Shown here: positions 58,107 to 64,000 of the stretch, piece by piece
How positions within the stretch are numbered: the stretch's first letter is position 1
Layout: the number at the start of each line of letters is the position of its first letter
From: Asticcacaulis aquaticus
GTDB taxonomy: Bacteria > Pseudomonadota > Alphaproteobacteria > Caulobacterales > Caulobacteraceae
DNA length: 64,000 bases
Direction: 5' to 3'
Assembly (NCBI RefSeq): GCF_028550415.1
Contig: NZ_JAQQKX010000005.1
Location: forward strand, 62,001-126,000
Translations under genes and position numbers: made by a program
Notes under the pieces: model-generated
The model's input: only the letters and a program-made list of their open reading frames with translations
Told to the model about the DNA's origin: nothing
The model's database searches: none

Positions 58107-61100
58107 TTATCTCGGCACCCACACCCGCACCAGCGAGACCAGTTTTTCGACGTCGAGCGGCTTGGCCATATAGTCGTTGGCCCCCGCATCCAGGCAGCGC
58201 TGCTGATCGTCCTTCATGGCCTTGGCTGTCAGCATGATCACCGGCAGCTTCTTCCAGTCGGGGTTCTTGCGGATTTCACGCGTGGCGGTCAGGCCGTCCA
58301 TCTCGGGCATCATGACGTCCATCAGCACCAGATCGACGGCGGTGTCGGGCGATGTTTGCGAGATTTCCAGCGCCTCCAGCGCCTCGCGACCGTTGCGCGC
58401 GATCTGGACGATGGCCCCCAGCGGCTCGAAGATATTGGTGACGGCGTAGATATTGCGCACGTCGTCCTCGACCACCAGCAGGCGGCGGCCTTCCAGCATG
58501 TTGTCGCGCCCCTTGGCCATGTGCAGCAGTTTCTGCTGTTCCGGCGATAGCTCCGACACCATCTGGTGCAGGAAGAGCGTCACTTCGTCGAGCAGGCGTT
58601 CGGGCGATTTCGCGCCCTTGATGATGATCGACTTGGAATAGCGACGCAGTTTCTGCTCGTCTTCGGACGTCAGTTCCCGGCCCGTATAGACGATGACCGG
58701 CGGGAAGGCGTAATCCTGTTCCGCCGACAGGGTTTCGAGCAGCGAATAGCCGGTGGCGTCGGGCAGGCTGAGGTCCAGCACCATGCAGTCATAGGCCCCG
58801 TCCTTGAGTTGCTCAAGGCATTCTGCCGCCGTGCCGACGGCGACGGTCTCGACGTCCTGCGTCTTGAGCAGCGCCATGACCGAGTCACGCTGCACGGCGT
58901 CGTCCTCGACGATCAGCACACGACGCATGCGCTTCTCCAGCCGCGTTTCAAGCTGTTCGAAGGCGTCGACCAGTTCCTCGCGCTTCACGGGTTTCAGCAT
59001 GTAGCCGACCGCGCCCATCGACAGGGCCGTGTGCATATAGTCGTTGGCCGAGACCACGTGGACAGGGATGTGGCGGGTGCGCGGGTCGCGTTTGAGGCGA
59101 TCGAGCACCGACAGACCCGAATGGTCGGGCAGGCCGACATCGAGCACCACGGCGGCGGGCACGTACTGACGCACCATGACCATGGCGTCTTCGGCAGTAT
59201 TGGCCAGCAGGCACTGGAAGCCGAGATCGTGCGCCAGATCGTAGAGGATGCGGGCGAAGGCGGGGTCGTCCTCGACCGCCAGCAGCAGGCGTTTGTCGCC
59301 GCTCAGGCTGTCGCGGTCGTCGTGCAGGCGCGGCTTGCTCGGCAGATCCGGCGCGGCGGGCGGCTCGGCAAAGGTTTCGATGACCGGCGTAGCGGGCTCT
59401 ACGCGCGCCGGAACCTGATCCGGATTATAGTTCAGGGGCAATTCAAGGGTGAAGGTCGATCCCTTGCCGGCCTCGCTTTGCAGGTGGATGTGGCCGCCCA
59501 GCAGACGCGACAACTGGCGCGAGATCGATAGGCCGAGACCAGTGCCGCCGTACTTGCGCGAAATGGTCGAATCCGCTTGACGGAAAGCGTCGAACACCGT
59601 GCGTTGCTGCTCTTCGGAAATGCCGATGCCGGTGTCGGTAACGGCAAATGCGACCGTGCCGTCGGCCTTCGGGGCGATGCTGAGCGTGACCGACCCCTTT
59701 TCGGTGAACTTGATGGCATTGGACAGCAGGTTTTTCAGCACCTGCTCCAGACGCTGACGGTCGGAATCGAACAGTTCCGGCAGATCCGGCGACAGATCGA
59801 CCGTCAGGCTCAGTTTCTTTTCCCCGGCCAGCGGCTCGAAGGTGCGCGTCAGGTCGTTGGCCAGGCGCTTGAACGACACCGGTTCGGCATTGATATCCAT
59901 CTGCCCCGCCTCGATCTTGGACAGGTCGAGGATGTCGTTGATCAGGGCCAGCAGGTCATTGCCCGACGACTGGATGGTGCGGGCGAACTTGACCTGCTCC
60001 TCGGTCAGATTGCCCTCGCGGTTATCCCCCAGCAGCTTGGCCAGAATCAGCGACGAATTGAGCGGAGTGCGCAGTTCGTGGCTCATATTGGCGAGGAAGT
60101 CGGACTTGTAGCGGCTGGCCTGTTCCAGCTCCTGCGCCTTCTGGGCGATGTCGGTCGCGTTGCGGTTCAGGTCTTCCTTCTGGATTTCGAGGACGCGGGT
60201 CTGTTCGGACAGCTGGACATTGGTCTGCTCCAGTTCGGCCTGCTGCTGCTCAAGGCGCAGATGCGATTCCTTGAGGGCGCGGCTCTGCTCCTCCAGTTCC
60301 TCGTTATTGACGCGCAGTTCCTCGGACTGGGTTTGCAGTTCTTCGGACTGGCGCTGGGTTTCCTCGAGCAGGTTCTGCTGCACGGCGCGGTAATTGGCCG
60401 AGCGCACGGCCATGCTGACAAATTCGGATATCCGCTCCAGCAGTTGCAGCTTCGTGGCGTCGACCGGATCGAAATAGCCGAGCTCCAGCACGGCATCGAC
60501 CAGACCTTCGGACTTGGCAGGGGATACGACCACGTGGCGCGGGCGCCACTGGCCCAGGGCGGCCCCCACGGCAAGGTGGGTTTCGGGCACATCGGCCAGC
60601 AGGATCGTCTTGCCGTCGGCGGCGGCCTGACCGACCACGCCTTCGCCCATTTTCAGGGTCGTGGGCACGTCGCTGTCGGCGGGTACGCCGAAGGTGGCCA
60701 CCTGTTTCAGGATGCTGCCGTCCTTGACAAAGAAGGCACCGGCGCGGGCACCGCTGTATTCCGACAGGAAAGCGAGGATGTTGCGGCCCAGTTCGTCAAG
60801 GCGCTGTTCGCCGATGGCCGCGGTGGAGACCCCGACTTCGCCGCCCTGAACCCATTCCTGACGGCGGGTGATTTCGGTGGCGCGGCGGATCAGGAAGGCG
60901 ATGATCAGGGTCAGGACGATGCCCGAAATCGCTGCCAGAACGGTCGAAAACACGGCCGTATTATAGGCGGAGGCCATTTCGTCGAGGCGCTGAACGCGGC
61001 GGGCGCGCTCCTCGCTCTGCATGGCGGCGATCAGAACGCGGACCTGATCCATGTCGGCGCGCCCGCGATCGGTGCCAACCAGAGCCGCGGCGGCATCAAA

Positions 61101-61544
61101 GCCTTTGTCCCGTCGCAACCGCACCGTCTCTTCCAGCTCTTCCAGCTTGGACTTGATGCGGTATTTCAGCGAGACCATCCGGGCTTCCTGCGACGGGGTG
61201 CCGGCGATCAGGGTATCGACAGCGGACAGGCGTTCCTGCACGTTCTGGACGCCTTGCGTATAGGGCTCCAGATAGGTGTCCTTACCGGTCAGCACATAGC
61301 CGCGCTGCCCGGTTTCAGCGTCCTTGACCGTCGACAGCAATTCACTGAGCCCCAATATGACCTCGTGGGTCTGGGCGACCAGTTTCGCGTCCTTGTTAAG
61401 GGTGGCGATATTGGAAAAGGAAATGACGCCGCTGATGATGAAAAACAGCGCCACCAGCACCAGGGTGGTGAGGACGCCGTAATCGGCCTTGTTGAGGCGG
61501 GCATTGCTTATCTGGTGCGCCGCGCTGATCGCCCGGTTCGGCAT
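58107..61544 (-). CDS. CHASE3-GAF hybrid histidine kinase with three receivers
   Basis: A 1145-residue membrane kinase. Two helices (about 24-43 and 198-219) flank a CHASE3-like periplasmic domain containing DAETGQRGYVLTGKDTYLEP. A GAF domain (about 240-385) and a long glutamate/glutamine-rich coiled coil (EELQTQSEELRVNNEELEEQ, about 390-480) follow. HisKA has His489 (MSHELRTPLNSSL) and the ATPase has NLLSNAIKFTEKG and GTGLGLSISRQL. Three receivers end the protein, with acceptor Asp802, Asp924 and Asp1076. The layout suggests multi-branch phosphorelay. It is followed by the CheR/CheB genes and preceded by a lone receiver. Confidence 0.93.
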   Translation of the reverse strand: MPNRAISAAHQISNARLNKADYGVLTTLVLVALFFIISGVISFSNIATLNKDAKLVAQTHEVILGLSELLSTVKDAETGQRGYVLTGKDTYLEPYTQGVQNVQERLSAVDTLIAGTPSQEARMVSLKYRIKSKLEELEETVRLRRDKGFDAAAALVGTDRGRADMDQVRVLIAAMQSEERARRVQRLDEMASAYNTAVFSTVLAAISGIVLTLIIAFLIRRATEITRRQEWVQGGEVGVSTAAIGEQRLDELGRNILAFLSEYSGARAGAFFVKDGSILKQVATFGVPADSDVPTTLKMGEGVVGQAAADGKTILLADVPETHLAVGAALGQWRPRHVVVSPAKSEGLVDAVLELGYFDPVDATKLQLLERISEFVSMAVRSANYRAVQQNLLEETQRQSEELQTQSEELRVNNEELEEQSRALKESHLRLEQQQAELEQTNVQLSEQTRVLEIQKEDLNRNATDIAQKAQELEQASRYKSDFLANMSHELRTPLNSSLILAKLLGDNREGNLTEEQVKFARTIQSSGNDLLALINDILDLSKIEAGQMDINAEPVSFKRLANDLTRTFEPLAGEKKLSLTVDLSPDLPELFDSDRQRLEQVLKNLLSNAIKFTEKGSVTLSIAPKADGTVAFAVTDTGIGISEEQQRTVFDAFRQADSTISRKYGGTGLGLSISRQLSRLLGGHIHLQSEAGKGSTFTLELPLNYNPDQVPARVEPATPVIETFAEPPAAPDLPSKPRLHDDRDSLSGDKRLLLAVEDDPAFARILYDLAHDLGFQCLLANTAEDAMVMVRQYVPAAVVLDVGLPDHSGLSVLDRLKRDPRTRHIPVHVVSANDYMHTALSMGAVGYMLKPVKREELVDAFEQLETRLEKRMRRVLIVEDDAVQRDSVMALLKTQDVETVAVGTAAECLEQLKDGAYDCMVLDLSLPDATGYSLLETLSAEQDYAFPPVIVYTGRELTSEDEQKLRRYSKSIIIKGAKSPERLLDEVTLFLHQMVSELSPEQQKLLHMAKGRDNMLEGRRLLVVEDDVRNIYAVTNIFEPLGAIVQIARNGREALEALEISQTSPDTAVDLVLMDVMMPEMDGLTATREIRKNPDWKKLPVIMLTAKAMKDDQQRCLDAGANDYMAKPLDVEKLVSLVRVWVPR

Positions 61545-61590
61545 GTGTCAGGTCCCCATATTGGTATCAGGTAAGGTGGGCGGCAGGGCG

Positions 61591-61968
61591 TTAGCCGCGC
61601 GCCAGCATGTCCTCGGCGATGCCGTTGAGCACGCCTTCGAGGGTTTTGAGATCGACCGGCTTGGTCAGGTGGTGACGGAACCCGGCGGCTTCGGACTGGG
61701 CGCCGTGTTCGCGTTCGTCCCACCCGGTCTGCGCGATGAAAACGGTGCGGGCCAGCGCCGGATACTGGCGCATCTCGCGGCACAGATCGTACCCGCTCAT
61801 GCCGGGCAGGCCGATATCCATCAGTACAACATCGGGCAGATAGTCCGGCCCGGCGGCCATGGCATCCCGGGGCGTCAGGCTCAGGCGGTAATCGTAACCG
61901 AGCATTTCGACGATCCAGCCCGTGGTTTGCGCCAGGGCTTCATTGTCCTCAACGATCAGAACTTTCAT
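61591..61968 (-). CDS. Single-domain response regulator
   Basis: A 125-residue receiver only: MKVLIVEDNEALAQTTGWIV, acceptor Asp in VVLMDIGLPGMSGYDLCREM, Thr in FIAQTGWDEREHG and Lys in HLTKPVDLKTLEG. It resembles the C-terminal receiver of the hybrid kinase at 54954 (same TGWG/TGWD and HHxTKP pattern). The ATG at 61968 is supported by GGGAGAGCC. It lies 46 bp before the CHASE3 kinase and probably starts the operon. A role as phosphate sink or relay is inferred. Confidence 0.92.
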   Translation of the reverse strand: MKVLIVEDNEALAQTTGWIVEMLGYDYRLSLTPRDAMAAGPDYLPDVVLMDIGLPGMSGYDLCREMRQYPALARTVFIAQTGWDEREHGAQSEAAGFRHHLTKPVDLKTLEGVLNGIAEDMLARG

Positions 61969-62138
61969 GGCTCTCCCGCCGGTTAAGCAATGGGTCAATA
62001 CGGATGCTACGTCCCGGGGAGCGGTGTCGAACCGGGCCGGTCCGCTTTGTTTTTGCTGTCGTTTGCCCCGTGGAGATGGAATCTAGTGCCTTTTCTGTGA
62101 CAAAGCAACGGGAAGGGAGTATATTTTAAAAATAGTCA

Positions 62139-62171
62139 ACCCGTGATCACGAGATTTTAGCGATCACGGGT
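62139..62171. other. 10-bp inverted repeat at the edge of the AT-rich gap
   Basis: ACCCGTGATC (62139-62148) pairs perfectly with GATCACGGGT (62162-62171) across a 13-base loop and is followed on plus by ATTTATTTATG. No gene ends in it on the plus strand; it may be an operator for the divergent-looking operon promoter or a terminator of an unseen transcript. Confidence 0.5.
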
Positions 62172-62340
62172 ATTTATTTATGATAAATTTATTATTTTTA
62201 CGAAATACTATTTATGATTCATGTTGTATTAAATAGTATTAATATAAAGATATTGCTTTAAATTTAAATCACATATCAAAATTTATAGTCATTCATTTAT
62301 AAGATTATTTTGTATTTTTCTATATATATTTCAATAAACT
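62171..62340. other. Extremely AT-rich segment (about 13% GC)
   Basis: By direct count about 23 of 170 bases are G or C, against roughly 62% in the surroundings. No protein of usable length or codon pattern is visible. A TTAACC occurs just beyond at 62343-62348. Such tracts can bind nucleoid proteins (GapR in Caulobacter prefers AT-rich DNA), supply strong UP-type promoter elements, or be remnants of transfer. The gene-free gap as a whole spans 61969-62422. Confidence 0.8.
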
Positions 62341-62422
62341 TTTTAACCTTATTGATCGTCCGGCGGCATATCCGCGCTTTTGGCTGCAGCGGTATCAGCA
62401 AACCGTTACGTCTGAAATGTTT

Positions 62423-62599
62423 CTAATAGGTGCTGGGCGGGTCGCTGGCGGGAAAGGTATCTTCGACCATGTGATCGACCTGCTCTTCGCAAAGGTTTTT
62501 ACGCAGGTGGCGATCCTCGCGCTGACAGCGGCGCAGGGTGCGGACCGGGTGCAGAAAGCCGTCGCAAAAGGCTCTGACGATCATTACGGCGTGAATCAT
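62423..62599 (-). CDS. Small basic protein with a terminal FPASDPPS motif
   Basis: A 58-residue protein read directly from the minus strand, ATG at 62599 and TAG at 62423. A strong GAGGAGG site lies eight bases before the ATG. The N-terminal half is Arg/Cys-rich (MIRAFCDGF-like, then VRTLRRCQREDRHLRKN) and the C terminus is VDHMVEDTFPASDPPSTY. The acidic-FPASDPP ending is a recurrent signature of small alphaproteobacterial proteins of unknown role. The start is well supported, the function is unknown. It lies between the partial kinase and the AT-rich gap. Confidence 0.78.
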   Translation of the reverse strand: MIHAVMIVRAFCDGFLHPVRTLRRCQREDRHLRKNLCEEQVDHMVEDTFPASDPPSTY

Positions 62600-62710
62600 G
62601 GGGCGGGCCTCCTCGGTATGGTTATGGTCTCAGCTTAGAAGCTCTGCCATAAACGGAGGAGGGGCAATGGGCGGCCGGACGGCAAAGAGACCGTAAGCCT
62701 GAGGCGCGGC

Positions 62711-64000
62711 TCAGGCGACGTCGGAAACCAGCAGGCGTTCCAGTTTCTGCCGCAGAATCACGGGGTCCAGCGGCTTGGTGATATAGTCGTCCATCCCGGC
62801 TTTCAGACACAGGGCCCGGTCGCCGGTCAGGGCGTAGGCGGTCGTGCCGATCACGGGGATGCGGGGGCGGCCGCGCCGGGCCTCGGCCTCACGCAGGGCC
62901 TGCGTGGTTTCATAGCCGTTGAGACCCGGCATCTGCACGTCCATCAACACGGCGGCGTAGTCTTTGCGCGCGGCAAAGCGGTCGAGCGCCGCCTCACCGC
63001 TGAGGGCGACGTCGCAGACATAGCCGAAGGTTTGGAGAAAGGTGACGGCCACCAGTACGCTGGCCTGATCATCCTCGACGATCAGGACGCGGCGGCCACC
63101 GGCCTTGCTGGCGGTAGGGGTGGTGTGGGCGATCGGGGTCGGTTCGGACGACGGCGCCAGCGGTAGGCGCAAGGTAAAGACGGCGCCGTGACCCTTTGAG
63201 GAATTGACGCTGATGCGACCGCCCATCCGTTCGGCCAGCGCCTTGGTAATGGCCAGCCCCAGTCCGGTGCCGCCATATTTGCGGTGCGTAGCCGATTCTG
63301 CCTGCACGAACTTGTCGAATATGGTGTCCAGCCGCGTGGCGTCGATCCCGATGCCGGTATCCTTGACGCGGATGATCAGTTCGCCCCTCTCACGCGCGTC
63401 CGAGTTCATCTCGTCGGGGCGATAGTCGGTGGTCACCTCGACGCGGCCCGTATCGGTAAACTTGACGGCATTGGCGCACAGATTGACCAGCATCTGACGC
63501 AGGCGCGAAGGGTCGCCTTTGAAGTGGGTCGGGGCAGTGCCTTTCGACAGGTCGCTGTAATCCAGCCTGAGGCCTTTTTCATCGGCTTTCAGGCGCAGCA
63601 TGTCCAGCACGCCGCCGACCAGAGCCCCCAGATCGAAAGAGAGCGTTTCCAGATCGACCTGACCGGCTTCGATCTTGGCGATGTCCAGACAGTCATTGAT
63701 CAGATCGAGCAGCGAGTCGGCGCTCGATTGCAGGATGCGCGCATAGTTGGCCTGCTTGTCCGGTAGGGGCGGGGTGGCCGTGGTCAGGATGTGGGCCAGG
63801 CCGATGACGGCGTTCATCGGCGTGCGGATTTCGTGGCTCATATGGGCCAGAAACTCCGACTTGGCCAGACTGGCGCGTTCGGCCGCGTCACGCGCCTCGC
63901 GCAGGTGCTGTTCGTTTTCCTGCAGCAGGGTTTCGATGCTCTTATGATCGTGGATGTCGGTGCAGGCGCCGGTAAAGCCGAGAAAGTCTCCGGTGGCGCT
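62711..64000 (-). CDS. PAS hybrid histidine kinase (5' part missing)
   Basis: The gene runs off the right edge; 429 C-terminal residues are visible. The first ~20 residues ([20 protein letters not shown]) are the end of a PAS/PAC domain. A short coiled coil leads to HisKA ([20 protein letters not shown], His at visible residue 56). The ATPase domain has [25 protein letters not shown] and [13 protein letters not shown]. One receiver follows ([16 protein letters not shown], acceptor Asp in [16 protein letters not shown], ending [11 protein letters not shown]). It is 111 bp downstream-facing of the small FPASDPPS gene, on the same strand, and likely a phosphorelay kinase. Confidence 0.92.
   Translation of the reverse strand, partial: SATGDFLGFTGACTDIHDHKSIETLLQENEQHLREARDAAERASLAKSEFLAHMSHEIRTPMNAVIGLAHILTTATPPLPDKQANYARILQSSADSLLDLINDCLDIAKIEAGQVDLETLSFDLGALVGGVLDMLRLKADEKGLRLDYSDLSKGTAPTHFKGDPSRLRQMLVNLCANAVKFTDTGRVEVTTDYRPDEMNSDARERGELIIRVKDTGIGIDATRLDTIFDKFVQAESATHRKYGGTGLGLAITKALAERMGGRISVNSSKGHGAVFTLRLPLAPSSEPTPIAHTTPTASKAGGRRVLIVEDDQASVLVAVTFLQTFGYVCDVALSGEAALDRFAARKDYAAVLMDVQMPGLNGYETTQALREAEARRGRPRIPVIGTTAYALTGDRALCLKAGMDDYITKPLDPVILRQKLERLLVSDVA

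Noticed and set aside
62120-62423. AT-rich region as a replication origin
   Set aside because: No DnaA box (TTATCCACA-like) was found, only a single TTAACC, and neither dnaA, hemE nor parAB is nearby.

Overview
The window is about 62% GC and reads as chromosomal DNA of a stalked or dimorphic alphaproteobacterium in the Caulobacteraceae. Asticcacaulis is my best guess, from gene content only. The diagnostic genes are ctrA, sciP, chpT and flbD. The fliF-fliG-fliH(flbE)-fliN-flbD order also fits, as do GANTC (CcrM) sites upstream of ctrA and a divergent flgK/fliK region with sigma-54 promoters and FlbD-type boxes. Secreted plant-polysaccharide enzymes suggest a free-living, plant-debris lifestyle.

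Layout. 1-12.6 kb: flagellar genes: flgL (cut by the window edge) and flgK on the minus strand; fliK, flgD, flgE, the CtrA antagonist sciP, then fliF-fliG-fliH-fliN-flbD on plus. 12.6-20 kb: a dispersed repeat, a Tat-exported Gfo/Idh/MocA oxidoreductase, flhA, a DUF4282 membrane protein, and a minus-strand fliI-fliJ operon that carries a GH10 xylanase as its third gene. 20-27 kb: a phosphodiester glycosidase-like protein overlapping a predicted nuclease-helicase, two tandem SEL1-repeat proteins and a GH28 enzyme. 27-31.5 kb: ctrA with a 480-bp regulatory region and terminator, DUF4861, an MliC-type lipoprotein, and a small arsenic locus whose first gene is a low-molecular-weight phosphatase homologue without its catalytic cysteine. 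31.5-38 kb: a repeat element, then cheA-cheW-cheY-cheB-cheR behind chpT. 38-41 kb: cysK and a DUF2336 protein. 40.7-49.8 kb: four exported predicted proteases on one strand: trypsin-like, two caspase-like/SEL1 proteins and a papain-like one. 50-55 kb: a GT4 glycosyltransferase, a GH130 phosphorylase and topoisomerase IB, then a third repeat element. 55-64 kb: a signalling block of two hybrid kinases, stand-alone CheR and CheB and a lone receiver, an extremely AT-rich gap, a 58-residue small protein and a third, partial hybrid kinase.

How the parts connect. CckA-ChpT phosphotransfer activates CtrA in Caulobacter, and SciP antagonises CtrA. TTAACC-N4-TTAA boxes lie before ctrA, flhA and fliI. 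FlbD, encoded at the end of the fliF operon, is expected to act on sigma-54 promoters through GGCAA-N3-TTGCC boxes such as the pair before flgK. The window thus holds several tiers of one cell-cycle/flagellar circuit plus che genes. The least familiar block is the 40.7-49.8 kb exported protease cluster, where two genes share a CCCC-N-ATTCAGGGGTA motif about 75 bp upstream of their starts. Function assignments are from motif recognition by eye; no database search was run.
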